A stretch of 64,000 nt of DNA from contig JAHITX010000020.1 of NCBI GenBank assembly GCA_018817425.1, positions 1-64,000 on the forward strand. The letters are read 5' to 3'. How positions within the stretch are numbered: the first letter of the stretch is position 1; every line of letters begins with the position of its first letter. The notes under the pieces are model-generated. The model was not told the origin of the DNA and searched no databases. It saw nothing but the letters and a program-made list of their open reading frames with translations. Both the position numbers and the translations under genes were made by a program. Source of the DNA: Pseudomonadota bacterium (lineage in GTDB: Bacteria > Desulfobacterota > Desulfobacteria > Desulfobacterales > RPRI01). This document shows positions 18,401 to 26,732 of this stretch, piece after piece.

Positions 18401-18629
18401 AATTCTCTATGTCAGAATCACTCCGGTCCACACGATACCAAAGACACGGAATCCCTGTTGAATCTAAATAGCTCGCAGCAAACGTGGTCTTTCCTGAGCC
18501 CGCAGGGCCGGAGATCCAGATAATGGGTTTACTGCCAATCTCCAGCGCCTCAAATAGTCTTGTTCTATAAAAGACGTTCGTGAGCGCGGGCCGCGATATT
18601 TTGGATATTGAGGCGTTGGTTCCTCTCAT
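15417..18629 (-). CDS. Large STAND ATPase/BTAD transcriptional regulator (MalT/SARP-like)
   Basis: Signal-integrating regulator of 1070 residues. The N-terminal NTPase module has a P-loop GPAGSGKTTFAASYL near residue 40, Walker B AIVLDDYQEA near 128, and a MalT-like block (LDESKQFTQIAGKQELTDNE, then IEGWAAGLVLL). A long helical TPR-like middle (about 340-790) follows. The C-terminus has an OmpR-type winged helix (IYTFGEFRIERDGN near 833, CEITLLRLRNIIGKEVVSV) fused to a bacterial transcriptional activator domain (KGDFLPADSTKSWV onward). Such proteins switch on ATP plus an inducer. It lies alone on the strand opposite the efflux operon and could control neighbouring genes, but nothing here shows its target. 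Confidence 0.87.
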   Translation of the reverse strand: MRGTNASISKISRPALTNVFYRTRLFEALEIGSKPIIWISGPAGSGKTTFAASYLDSTGIPCLWYRVDRSDSDIENFFYYMGLAAKKAAPRFKKPLETLRPEYLQGIPVFTHRFFEDLYRRLKPPFAIVLDDYQEALETSAFHEIVNIGLSDVPDGTRVFILSRNEPTPAHIGLRAGNKMHFIRWDDLRFTLDESKQFTQIAGKQELTDNEITGMHNSIEGWAAGLVLLMENNAYAATTLKPPQKLLRKDVFSYFAREVFDRLDEKMQGFLLKTALLPAMPAKIAERLAGKGAEDMLETLRGSHFFTELNLTPKPVYRYHSLFRDFLIARMRESFRPEDILQEQRRAASLLEESGQLEHAADLWIECEDWEALSALILKNAEMLLSQGRIQSLAGWLTRLPDDTLSKSPWLYYWLGMCRLLFDPASARQYLEKAFDEFNIADNLAGALLSWSFIIESFGYEFADFTPLQMWIKRLYQLMDRRRLNFPSVQIETRVAAGMVFAMTTAWPWHADMEDWIKRSLKLARECGDQTLCCTAFFSVCLHYALSGDFKKFSLLMEEMRNMTRRPGASLFVKAIFIVLEAHLCLAFHIGSDHRDAAKIISAALEFSAKTGIHYFDYLVLYTKAFVEFEAGDLAAGDESLRALEAILDPRQRLRVAFFHRLLAYREFVAGNFSKALTRAEEALKISEKGGYVYVTANSHLAIARVLHVINQTDKAQNHIQSAMDLSCGSKLFYFMCLLAKAHFAFDTGKEEEGLSLLRQGFLIGSEQNYMGFVYWWDPKIMAFLCAKALSAGIETDYVRQFVSNRKLIEYQVPVELEGWPWPLKIYTFGEFRIERDGNNLDFKGKAPQKPLALLKVLICLDHNNVPEEDIVDALWPETDGDLAHKSCEITLLRLRNIIGKEVVSVNGGLVSLCNKYCWTDLRAIRSLLDQAESAWAKAKREREFKAAIALTGRAMGIYKGDFLPADSTKSWVMTVRESIRNRFLDLIINTGKYWQKAGQFEKAIEQYKRGLMLDSLVEELYQSLMLCQINLGRRAEAARIYEKCKAVLSKTLNISPSEKTNTIYKSITS

Positions 18630-18933
18630 GAAAAATAATCTTCCAATCCTCTAAAAACAGCTTATCGCTTAAAAAGGATTTGTTTTCGGGAAAACCAAAG
18701 ACAGGGAAGTAGAAAATAGTCTTTTAGCCCGATGTCTACAGAAAAATAATACGGGTAACACGACCGAAGTTATCATTATCATAATAAAATTTAATGCGTC
18801 AAGCATAAAATATACCTTTATAGGGCGAATGTCATTGGGTATTATATAAAAAGGGGAAACGGATTGCATAAGAACATTTTTTTGCACAGTAACCGACAAG
18901 ATGAACAGGCTTTTTTAATTTAAAAACCTCCGG
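18630..18933. other. Intergenic region between the large regulator and the sensor
   Basis: 304 bases. A 76-codon minus-strand frame (18669-18899) with one hydrophobic stretch is open here but has no clear ribosome site or family resemblance, so it is not called. The region should contain the promoter of the large regulator; no good consensus was recognised. Confidence 0.35.
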
Positions 18934-19866
18934 CTATTCGATTATATGGTTCGCTTTTTCTTTTCTTTTCAATTTTTTGTACCAATCTTCTTTACCATAA
19001 AGTTTTTCAGAACATTCCTCACAAAGCCCATGACTAAATTGAATCTCAGAATGCTCTACAATGTAAGATTCAATCTGATTCCAATAACCTTTGTCATCTT
19101 TAATTTTCTTACATGAAGCACAAATTGGAAGAAGCCCCTGTAATTTTTTAACGTGCTTCAAAGCTAGTTGCAGTTCTGTGTTGAATTCATTCATTTCATC
19201 ATAGTGCATTTTAACTATTAATCTGTTCCGATTTATTATCAGTAAAAGAGCAGTAAGAAAAATTATCGACATGGTTAGACTTACCGGAAGCAGACACTGC
19301 ACTATGGCCATATTCTTCCAATCTTTGGCATCAATGTCCATACCCAGTACCGCAATTAGATTATTAGTTTCCTGATTGTATATTGGAACAAGACTAGTCA
19401 TCAAGATACCCCAACGATCTTCAATTGGGCCAACAGCACGGGGCTTTCCGGTATTAAATGTGTACAGGTATTCTTCTGACACTTCATTATAGATTAGACC
19501 AGGTGGCGTATAATCCTTCGAACCCGGCAATTGGGAATCTATAAAAAAGAAAACCGTTCCATTGCTTTTGCGTCCCATCAAGTAGAGAAAACGGCATGTT
19601 TTATGGGCTTTACGGATTTGGGTCAATTGTTCTTTGATTCGGACATAATCCGGTGTATTCAGATCGTTTAAGTTGCCTTGCAGATTTTGTAAGCGTTTAT
19701 AATTAATTGATCGTGCTACAAGAAGAGCTTTTTCCATAGCTTCTTCAGATAATCTGCGTACTGTATAGTTCCATATAAACCAGGTTGAAAGAGAACCTAA
19801 GGTAACCATTGCTATAAAAAGAGCCACGGTTATTATATGTTTTCTCTTAAACATTGTCTTTTTCAT
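18934..19866 (-). CDS. Membrane sensor with Cache-like domain and four-cysteine tail, no output domain
   Basis: 310 residues. TM1 at about 12-32, an extracytoplasmic domain of about 150 residues with Cache-like features (a long first helix, then FLYLMGRKSNGTVFFFIDS and LVPIYNQETNNLIAVLGMDI, which end PAS/Cache folds), TM2 near 192-213, a coiled-coil linker and a cytoplasmic tail LPICASCKKIKDDKGYWNQI...CEECSEKLY. That tail with CxxC and CxxC pairs is common at the ends of Desulfobacterota sensor kinases and cyclases, where it probably binds a metal. No kinase, GGDEF or methyl-accepting domain follows, so signal output must go through a partner or the tail itself. Confidence 0.72.
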   Translation of the reverse strand: MKKTMFKRKHIITVALFIAMVTLGSLSTWFIWNYTVRRLSEEAMEKALLVARSINYKRLQNLQGNLNDLNTPDYVRIKEQLTQIRKAHKTCRFLYLMGRKSNGTVFFFIDSQLPGSKDYTPPGLIYNEVSEEYLYTFNTGKPRAVGPIEDRWGILMTSLVPIYNQETNNLIAVLGMDIDAKDWKNMAIVQCLLPVSLTMSIIFLTALLLIINRNRLIVKMHYDEMNEFNTELQLALKHVKKLQGLLPICASCKKIKDDKGYWNQIESYIVEHSEIQFSHGLCEECSEKLYGKEDWYKKLKRKEKANHIIE

Positions 19867-19939
19867 TGCTTCATACTTCCATAAAGGGCTTGCAGCTCAC
19901 ACCTATTTTAACCCACCGTGAGTAGCGCGAACTGAAGTA

Positions 19940-20644
19940 TTACTTGTTGTTAATTTTATCAACCCACTGATAAATAGCATCGCGGTATTTATATCCAATG
20001 GCCATAAAGACAATACAAATGACCGTTATAATTATAAAGGGCCCATACGCTTTATCATAAAGGGATGCTCCCTGAAAACTTAGCATCAAAGTTCCGGGCA
20101 TGCGCCCTATAGTGGCAAGAAGAATAAATACTTTAATCGGAAGAGCACTCATGCCAAGAAACAGGCAAAGATAATCTTTGGGAAAACCGGGAAAAACAAA
20201 TAGCACAAAAAGCACTAGAACCCCCTGGTGCTTAATACTTGAGTCAAATTTATTCAGATAATTTATAGGAATTATTTTTCTGATAAAGCGCTTGCCTAAA
20301 AAACGGCCAATAAGAAAATTTATCCACGAACCAAAAGCAAGCCCTATGCTTGAATAAATAAACCCCTGTAAAGCGCCAAAAAGATATCCGCCTATAAAGC
20401 CTGTTGCTTCTCCGGGAACAGGAGCAAAAATAACCTGAAGGATCTGGATAGCTATAAAAGCAATAGGGGCAAGGATTCCAAACGATGTAATAAATGTTTT
20501 AATCTGTTCCCTGTCGGATAATAGGTTCCAATAAAAAAGAGTCAAAGTCCATAAGGGAGTCCTGAAAATATATATTACAACTGCAACAGCAATAATACAG
20601 ATGCCGAAAAGAATTTTAAATTTATGAGAACGAAGATTTTCCAT
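19940..20644 (-). CDS. TVP38/TMEM64 (DedA-like/VTT domain) membrane protein
   Basis: Polytopic inner membrane protein of 234 residues. TM1 at about 12-28, then a hydrophobic SNARE-associated (VTT) core with the family motifs FAPVPGEATGFIGGYLFG near residue 72, GSWINFLIGRFLGKRF near 105 and FVFPGFPKDYLCLFLGMSAL near 150, and a final TM near 205-222. Members are implicated in lipid scrambling or membrane homeostasis; the exact role is unknown. The start lies 22 bases after the pgk stop on the same strand, so probably cotranscribed. Confidence 0.88.
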   Translation of the reverse strand: MENLRSHKFKILFGICIIAVAVVIYIFRTPLWTLTLFYWNLLSDREQIKTFITSFGILAPIAFIAIQILQVIFAPVPGEATGFIGGYLFGALQGFIYSSIGLAFGSWINFLIGRFLGKRFIRKIIPINYLNKFDSSIKHQGVLVLFVLFVFPGFPKDYLCLFLGMSALPIKVFILLATIGRMPGTLMLSFQGASLYDKAYGPFIIITVICIVFMAIGYKYRDAIYQWVDKINNK

Positions 20645-20665
20645 AGATAAAAACAGTTTTTATTC

Positions 20666-21862
20666 TTATACTGTTTTTTGCTGGGCTTTGACCAAAGCTG
20701 CAACAGCAGGCAAGGTCTTGCCTTCAAGCAACTCAAGAAAAGCACCGCCTCCTGTTGAAATAAAAGTTATACTGCCTGCTTTACCTGCTTTATGGACAGC
20801 CGAATCAGTATCTCCTCCGCCAACTATGGTTAATGCTTTAGAATTTGCCAGATCATTTGCCATAGACATTGTTCCTTTGGCAAAAGCTTCCATTTCAAAT
20901 GCTCCGAGAGGGCCATTCCAGATTATTGTTTCTGCATCCTTTAAAGCTTTTGAAAAAAGCAGAGATGACTCAGGCCCTATATCAAGCATCATCCACTTTG
21001 CCGGTATTTTGGCTACAGGCACAATTTTTGTTGCTGCATCGGGAGAAAAAGAATCAGCAACAATTCCATCAACAGGAAGATAGAATTTAACACCTTTTTT
21101 TAAAGCTTTCTTCATTATTGATGCGGCAACTTCCAAAAGATCTTCTTCTACCTTTGAATCCCCTACATCAATGCCCTGGCTTTTTAGAAAAGTATTTGCC
21201 ATTGCACCGCCAATTATCAGTTTGTCAACGCGCAAAATCATATTTTCAAGAGCTGCAAGCTTGCTTGAAACTTTTGCTCCTCCCACAACGGCCACAAGCG
21301 GCCTCTTCGGGGTTGTCATGGCTTTTTTAAAGTATTCCAACTCTTTTTCAAGCAAAAATCCGGCAACCGACACAGGAGCATGCTCTGTTATTGCGGCAAC
21401 AGAAGCATTCGCCCTATGAGATACGGCAAATGCATCATTAACGTATATATCACAAAGCTTTGCCAGTTCTTTTGCAAAATTATCGTCATTTTTTTCTTCT
21501 TCAGGATGAAATCTTAAGTTTTCAAGAAGCAACACATCTGCTTCAGACATTGAAGATATCAAAGAATCCACATCAGACCCTATGCAGTCGGGAGCCATCT
21601 TAACCTCTTTGTCCAAATAAGAACTAAGCCGTTTTGCTACCGGCAAAAGACTGAACTGAGGAGAAACTTTTCCTTTCGGTCTGCCAAGATGAGATGCAAT
21701 AATAAGCTTTGCTTTATTTTCTATCGCGTATTTTAAGCTGGAAAGTGCAAAACTTATTCTGGTATCATCAGTTATATTAAGCTTTTCATCTAAAGGCACA
21801 TTAAAATCAACTCTTATAAACACACGTTTACCCGAAAGGTTAATGTCTTTTATAGTTTTCAA
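20666..21862 (-). CDS. pgk: Phosphoglycerate kinase
   Basis: Glycolytic/gluconeogenic enzyme converting 1,3-bisphosphoglycerate and ADP to 3-phosphoglycerate and ATP, 398 residues. The start codon is TTG (21862), placed by an excellent AGGAGGAAG site; the encoded N-terminus [20 protein letters not shown] is canonical. ASHLGRPKG near residue 58, [14 protein letters not shown] near 114, [10 protein letters not shown] near 200, and the C-terminal GGGDTDSAV and [15 protein letters not shown] motifs are present. All the expected catalytic elements are seen. It sits in a minus-strand run of housekeeping genes. Confidence 0.97.
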   Translation of the reverse strand: MKTIKDINLSGKRVFIRVDFNVPLDEKLNITDDTRISFALSSLKYAIENKAKLIIASHLGRPKGKVSPQFSLLPVAKRLSSYLDKEVKMAPDCIGSDVDSLISSMSEADVLLLENLRFHPEEEKNDDNFAKELAKLCDIYVNDAFAVSHRANASVAAITEHAPVSVAGFLLEKELEYFKKAMTTPKRPLVAVVGGAKVSSKLAALENMILRVDKLIIGGAMANTFLKSQGIDVGDSKVEEDLLEVAASIMKKALKKGVKFYLPVDGIVADSFSPDAATKIVPVAKIPAKWMMLDIGPESSLLFSKALKDAETIIWNGPLGAFEMEAFAKGTMSMANDLANSKALTIVGGGDTDSAVHKAGKAGSITFISTGGGAFLELLEGKTLPAVAALVKAQQKTV

Positions 21863-21997
21863 AACTTCCTCCTTGCTTTAGACTTCCATATAAAGTTTTT
21901 GGACTGCGTTATCAGTCGCCCCCCTTCGACAACATACTAATTGCATGCCTTACTCAGGGAGCTCCTTCTGGCCTTGCCAAAAACATTATCTGAAAGT

Positions 21998-22264
21998 CTA
22001 TTTATTTTTTATCTTGCGGTGCAGATCTTTTTTATCAGACCATCTTTTCAAAAAGCCGATCATGCCTGCTTCATAATACTTGTCTGTTAATTCTTCACGT
22101 ACTCTTAGGCCCTCTTCCCGGTTCATAGCTGTTTTTAAGCAATCGGTCTTTAAATCGCATGCAAGACAGGATTTCGGCGAACATCTTAAGCCGTCATCGG
22201 CCATTGGGAAAACAATATCCATTTTCCCGAAACAATCCGGATTTTTTGTGTTGTCGGCATTCAT
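21998..22264 (-). CDS. Small cysteine-containing protein of unknown function
   Basis: 88 residues. The start overlaps the radC stop (ATGA), so it is translationally coupled to it. The first half has five cysteines, including CSPKSCLACDLKTDCLKTAM near residues 28-47, spaced like a small metal or Fe-S binding site. The second half is charged and helical (EGLRVREELTDKYYEAGMIG, FLKRWSDKK). I recall similar proteins in Desulfobacterota but no function. Position suggests cotranscription with radC and gpsA. Confidence 0.7.
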   Translation of the reverse strand: MNADNTKNPDCFGKMDIVFPMADDGLRCSPKSCLACDLKTDCLKTAMNREEGLRVREELTDKYYEAGMIGFLKRWSDKKDLHRKIKNK

Positions 22265-23013
22265 TTCGGCAAACTTCCCGCATCAAACTCTTTAGTCTGC
22301 AAATTAAATTCCCGGTTAATCTTTTCAATATAACCGTGATCTGCAAAGCTGTAATATTTATTGTCCCCAATTATAATATGTTCATGGACGGAAACACCCA
22401 TTACCTTGCATGCAAAAACAAGCTGCCTTGTAACCGCTATGTCTTCGGCGGAAGGTTCAGGATCACCTGACGGATGGTTATGAGCGAAAATAAGAGCTGC
22501 TGCATGATAATCCAAAGCAGCCCGTGCAACTTCTCTTGGATATACGGAACTTGAAGTAAGCGAACCCTTAAAAAGGGTTTCGGCTCTTATGACTTTGTTC
22601 TTGGCATCGAGAAATATCACCTCAAAGCACTCAATATTTTTATCCCTTAAATTATGGTTAAGGTAATCAAACAATGCTTTGGAATTGTTTATAGGATCTT
22701 TATTAATCAATTTTTTTTCAAGATACCTGTTTGCAACATCATTAACAAGCTTGATCCCAAAAAGATTTACAGGTCCTATGCCTTTTATCTTACACAATTC
22801 AGATGGGGAAGCTTCGAGGACTGCCTGAAATGTCTTGAATTTATTTAAAGCCACCTTTGCAGCTTCCTTGCAGTCTTTGCGCGGGGTAGCAAGAGTTAAT
22901 AAAAGTTCTATTACTTCATAATCATGGAAACCGGAAAGGCCTGAAGTCAGGTATTTGTCTCGAAGCCTTTGTCTGTGGCCTTCGCCCTTTTTCTGTATGC
23001 TGTCTTTACTCAT
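22261..23013 (-). CDS. radC: RadC family JAB/MPN-domain protein (chromosomal copy)
   Basis: 250 residues. An N-terminal helix-hairpin-helix region (LCKIKGIGPVNLFGIKLVND) is followed by the RadC JAMM metalloprotease-like domain with HNHPSGDPEPSAED near residue 170, carrying the metal-binding His-x-His and distal Asp. The enzymatic role of RadC is not established; the old DNA-repair name is doubtful. The start overlaps the gpsA stop by eight bases and its stop overlaps the next gene, so this copy is embedded in a housekeeping operon. A second, shorter RadC lies in the defence island. Confidence 0.88.
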   Translation of the reverse strand: MSKDSIQKKGEGHRQRLRDKYLTSGLSGFHDYEVIELLLTLATPRKDCKEAAKVALNKFKTFQAVLEASPSELCKIKGIGPVNLFGIKLVNDVANRYLEKKLINKDPINNSKALFDYLNHNLRDKNIECFEVIFLDAKNKVIRAETLFKGSLTSSSVYPREVARAALDYHAAALIFAHNHPSGDPEPSAEDIAVTRQLVFACKVMGVSVHEHIIIGDNKYYSFADHGYIEKINREFNLQTKEFDAGSLPK

Positions 23014-24037
23014 CCACTTCCTGCTTAAGATCGCGAGTCATAAGCGTGAGTACAGCCTCTTTAGGAGAAACTTCTTCATATAATATGTTGTATACTTCAT
23101 GGGTAATAGGCATTTCAACACCAAGTTTTTTTGAAAGATTATAAACCGATTTTGTAGTATTTACACCTTCTGCAACCATACGCATTTCGGAAAGAATTTC
23201 TTTTAATTTCCTGTTTTCGCCTATTTTTTTACCGATCATATGATTTCTGCTTAAATCGCCTGTACAGGTAAGAACCAGGTCACCAGCACCGGCAAGACCT
23301 GTAAATGTTTCAGGCTTTGCACCCATTGCAAGCCCTAGTCGCTTTAGCTCTGCCAGTCCTCTTGTTATAAGTGCTGCTCTGGTATTTAATCCCAGGCCAA
23401 GACCGTCTATAATTCCTGCAGCAATAGCTATAACATTTTTGACAGCACCCCCCAATTCAACACCTATTATATCATCATTGGTATATACCCTGAAAAATGG
23501 AGTTGCGAACAAGAGCTGAACATAAGCTGCAACATCAGGATTTTTTGATGCTGCTGTTACAGCGGTAGGTAAGTTTTTTGCTACTTCCTTGGCAAAACTC
23601 GGCCCTGAAAGAACAGCAAAATTATCTTCACAAATATTGGTTATACATTCCTTGAGAACACCGGTCATGGTAAGATACGTACCATTTTCTATTCCCTTTG
23701 AAGCAGAAACTATTATTGTTTTTTTATCAAGCAAGCCCGATATTTTCATAGCTGTTTCGCGCATCACATGGGATGGAACAACTATAAGAACAAGATCTTT
23801 TCCTTTAACCGCATCGGCAATATTATTTGAAGGAATAATATTAGAAGAAAGTACTATATCAGGAAGAAAAACCTTATTCTCGCGAAATTCTTCGATCTGT
23901 TCTTTTATTTCCTTTTCAAAAACCCAGAAATCAACCTTAAATCCTTTATTACCCAAAAGATTGGCAAGCGCAGTACCCCAGCTTCCTGCCCCAATCACAC
24001 CGATATTTGCATTATTTATTTCTGATATATCCATCAT
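23006..24037 (-). CDS. gpsA: Glycerol-3-phosphate dehydrogenase [NAD(P)+]
   Basis: Cytosolic enzyme making sn-glycerol 3-phosphate from dihydroxyacetone phosphate for phospholipid synthesis, 343 residues. The Rossmann motif GVIGAGSWGTALA starts near residue 13. Further motifs are VLSGPSFAKEVA near 142, the catalytic-region Lys in LGGAVKNVIAIAAGI near 200, and the substrate loop GLAGAGDLVLTC near 262. Two adjacent Met codons (24037 and 24034) are both possible. It lies 49 bases after gyrA on the same strand and overlaps radC. Confidence 0.95.
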   Translation of the reverse strand: MMDISEINNANIGVIGAGSWGTALANLLGNKGFKVDFWVFEKEIKEQIEEFRENKVFLPDIVLSSNIIPSNNIADAVKGKDLVLIVVPSHVMRETAMKISGLLDKKTIIVSASKGIENGTYLTMTGVLKECITNICEDNFAVLSGPSFAKEVAKNLPTAVTAASKNPDVAAYVQLLFATPFFRVYTNDDIIGVELGGAVKNVIAIAAGIIDGLGLGLNTRAALITRGLAELKRLGLAMGAKPETFTGLAGAGDLVLTCTGDLSRNHMIGKKIGENRKLKEILSEMRMVAEGVNTTKSVYNLSKKLGVEMPITHEVYNILYEEVSPKEAVLTLMTRDLKQEVDE

Positions 24038-24086
24038 CTAAAATTCATCCATATCCTCTTATATGGTATATTCTCCCGACCCTGGG

Positions 24087-26510
24087 CTAGTCTTTTTCAG
24101 CAAGCCTCACCGCTCCGATAACTTTTTCAGGCTCTTCTCTGTTCATAAGCTTGACTCCCTGGGTGTTGCGGCTGATAACTGAAATACCGCTTATGGGAGT
24201 ACGAATAATTTTACCGGAGTCTGTCATAAGCATAAGGTCATCATCCTCATCTACAATAATTATTGTTACAACCTGGCCGTTTCTTTCACTGGTTTTTATG
24301 CATATGACACCCTTTCCTCCTCTTTTATGAACAGGATATTCATCAATAGATGTTCTTTTGCCAAAACCGTTTTCCGTAACCGCAAAAAGTGTCTGCCCAT
24401 GGCTTAAAACCTCCATTCCCACTATCCGGTCATCCTTGGACAAACGCATCCCACGCATTCCTCCGGTAACACGGCCGGTTGCCCGTATATCCGATTCGTG
24501 GAAACGAATAGATTTCCCCAAAGCTGAACAAACAAAAACATTAAGCGTACCATCAGTAATACGCACTGCTATAAGCTCATCTCCATCATCAAGTTTTAAA
24601 GCCTTGATCCCTCCTACTCTTGGCCGGCTGTATGCCATGATATCCGTTCTTTTAACCTGCCCTCGCTTTGTTGCCATGATCACAAAAGATCCCGGCTCAA
24701 AATCCTTTACAGCAAGAACGGTAGTAAGTTTTTCATCTTGTGCAAAGTTTAATAAATTAACTATAGCCTTACCCCGGCTTGTCCGTCCGGCTTCAGGAAT
24801 ATCATAAACTTTACACCAATAAACTTTCCCCTGATTTGTAAAAAACAGAAAATTGTGGTGAGTAGATGCGACAAAAAGCAATGAAACAAAATCCTCTTCC
24901 TTTGTTGCCATCGCGGTTTTACCTTTGCCTCCGCGACTTTGCGCATCATAAATACTTGCGGGCGTTCTCTTTATATACCCATTCTTGGAAACAGTAACAA
25001 CCATATCCTCTTCAACTATTAAATCCTCAATAGAAATATCTTCCGTTTCATCCGTAATTTCAGTGCGTCGTACATCACCGTATTCACTTTTTATCTGGGT
25101 AAGTTCATCTTTTATTATATTTAACACTATCTTTTCGTTAGAAAGGATCTCTTTGTATCTTGCAATATCATTTATTATATTATTATATTCCTCAATTATC
25201 TTTTCCCGCTCAAGGCCTGTAAGCCTTTGAAGACGCATATCCAGCACAGCCTGAGCCTGAATAGGAGTCATATCGAATTTAGATATAAGTGATTGTTTGG
25301 CCTCTGCGGGAGATTTAGAGCTTTTAATCAATGTAATTACTGCATCAATATTATCTATCGCTATCTTGAGCCCTTCAAGTATGTGAGCCCTGGCTTCAGC
25401 TTTCTTTAATTCAAACTTTGTCCGCTTTATAATAATATCCTTGCGGTGCAGTACAAAATACTCAAGAATTTCCTTTAATTTTAAAACTTCCGGTCTGTTA
25501 TTTACAACAGCAAGGAAGATGATCCCGAATGTGCTTTGCATCCGGGTATGCTTATAAAGTTGATTTATAATAATTTTGGCCATCTGGTCTTTCTTGAGGC
25601 CAAGAGCAATCCGCATCCCTTGTCTGTCGGATTCATCCCTTACATATTTTACTCCTTCTATATGCTTGTCACGGATCAGTTCGGCAATTTTTTCTATAAG
25701 GGATGCTTTATTGACCATATATGGAAGCTCTGTAACCACTATAGTTTCACTCTGGCTCTTTTTATCTATTTCAACGAAAACCCTGGCACGAACCTTTACT
25801 TTACCTCTTCCAGTGGAATAAGCATCATATATTCCACTTCTCCCGTAAATTATACCGGCTGTCGGAAAATCCGGACCCGGAACTATTTTAATAAGCTCTT
25901 CACATGTAATATCGGGGTTATCTATAAGACTCTTTATTGCTTCTATTACTTCGGTAAGATTATGCGGTGGAATACTTGTCGCCATTCCGACAGCAATACC
26001 TGATGATCCGTTTATCAGAAGACATGGAATTTTAGCAGGTAGTATTGAAGGCTCGGTTAAAGACTCATCATAATTCGGCACAACATCAACGGTCTCTTTA
26101 TCGATATCTTCCATCATTTCATGGGCAAGGCGCGTCATTCTGATTTCAGTATAACGCATTGCTGCGGGGGGATCTCCATCTACAGAGCCGAAATTGCCCT
26201 GGCCATCAACAAGCAGATACCTTAATGAAAAATCCTGGGCCATTCGAACAATAGTATCATAAACCGCCGTATCACCATGCGGATGATATTTACCTATTAC
26301 ATCACCGACTATTCTGGCTGATTTTTTATACGGTTTGTTCCAATCATTCTTAAGCTCGCGCATGGCATAAAGAATGCGGCGATGAACAGGCTTAAGACCA
26401 TCACGAACATCAGGCAAAGCCCTCCCGATAATAACGCTCATGGCGTAATCGAGATAAGACTTTTTCATTTCTGTTTCTAAGTTGATCTCATGTAGTTCTT
26501 CAGTTTGCAT
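24087..26510 (-). CDS. gyrA: DNA gyrase subunit A
   Basis: Breakage-rejoining subunit of gyrase, 807 residues. The N-terminus [20 protein letters not shown] is canonical and the catalytic tyrosine lies in AAMRYTE near residue 122. The C-terminal wrapping domain has six blade-like repeats. The gyrase box appears as QSRGGKG, with Ser where QRRGGKG is usual, which still fits gyrase rather than topoisomerase IV. At the quinolone pocket the sequence is HGDTAVYD, with Thr at the position of E. coli Ser83. gyrB is not in this window. The ATG follows only a weak ribosome site. Confidence 0.96.
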   Translation of the reverse strand: MQTEELHEINLETEMKKSYLDYAMSVIIGRALPDVRDGLKPVHRRILYAMRELKNDWNKPYKKSARIVGDVIGKYHPHGDTAVYDTIVRMAQDFSLRYLLVDGQGNFGSVDGDPPAAMRYTEIRMTRLAHEMMEDIDKETVDVVPNYDESLTEPSILPAKIPCLLINGSSGIAVGMATSIPPHNLTEVIEAIKSLIDNPDITCEELIKIVPGPDFPTAGIIYGRSGIYDAYSTGRGKVKVRARVFVEIDKKSQSETIVVTELPYMVNKASLIEKIAELIRDKHIEGVKYVRDESDRQGMRIALGLKKDQMAKIIINQLYKHTRMQSTFGIIFLAVVNNRPEVLKLKEILEYFVLHRKDIIIKRTKFELKKAEARAHILEGLKIAIDNIDAVITLIKSSKSPAEAKQSLISKFDMTPIQAQAVLDMRLQRLTGLEREKIIEEYNNIINDIARYKEILSNEKIVLNIIKDELTQIKSEYGDVRRTEITDETEDISIEDLIVEEDMVVTVSKNGYIKRTPASIYDAQSRGGKGKTAMATKEEDFVSLLFVASTHHNFLFFTNQGKVYWCKVYDIPEAGRTSRGKAIVNLLNFAQDEKLTTVLAVKDFEPGSFVIMATKRGQVKRTDIMAYSRPRVGGIKALKLDDGDELIAVRITDGTLNVFVCSALGKSIRFHESDIRATGRVTGGMRGMRLSKDDRIVGMEVLSHGQTLFAVTENGFGKRTSIDEYPVHKRGGKGVICIKTSERNGQVVTIIIVDEDDDLMLMTDSGKIIRTPISGISVISRNTQGVKLMNREEPEKVIGAVRLAEKD

Positions 26511-26563
26511 AATAATACAAAACCTTTTGTTTAAAGTTTGCTACCGGAATGGATATCTGTTCT

Positions 26564-26722
26564 CTATGCTTTGCCGACAAATACTCCGGCAAAAAGGAAA
26601 AGAATGATTTCATAAGCAATCACATAAGTATAACTGCCAAAAGCAGCATATGCTATACCCCCGCCGACTATGGCAGGCACACCACAAAAAATGAGAATCC
26701 CGAGTTTTCTGCTAAGATCCAT
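26564..26722 (-). CDS. Small two-TM membrane protein
   Basis: 52 residues from the ATG at 26722, which follows AAGGATTATAAT; the frame is open further upstream but that part overlaps the thiolase stop. Two hydrophobic segments (LGILIFCGVPAIVGGGIAYA and VIAYEIILFLFAGVFVG) with a short polar turn. It lies ten bases after the thiolase gene on the same strand, so likely cotranscribed. No function can be assigned. Confidence 0.55.
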   Translation of the reverse strand: MDLSRKLGILIFCGVPAIVGGGIAYAAFGSYTYVIAYEIILFLFAGVFVGKA

Positions 26723-26732
26723 ATTATAATCC

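Noticed and set aside
18669-18899. 76-codon minus-strand frame
   Set aside because: No clear ribosome site, no family resemblance, and only a vague hydrophobic stretch.
20651-20680. A/T-only hairpin AAAAACAGT / ACTGTTTTT at the pgk stop as a terminator
   Set aside because: The stem is almost all A-T with a 12-base loop and the next gene follows after a few bases; too weak to call.
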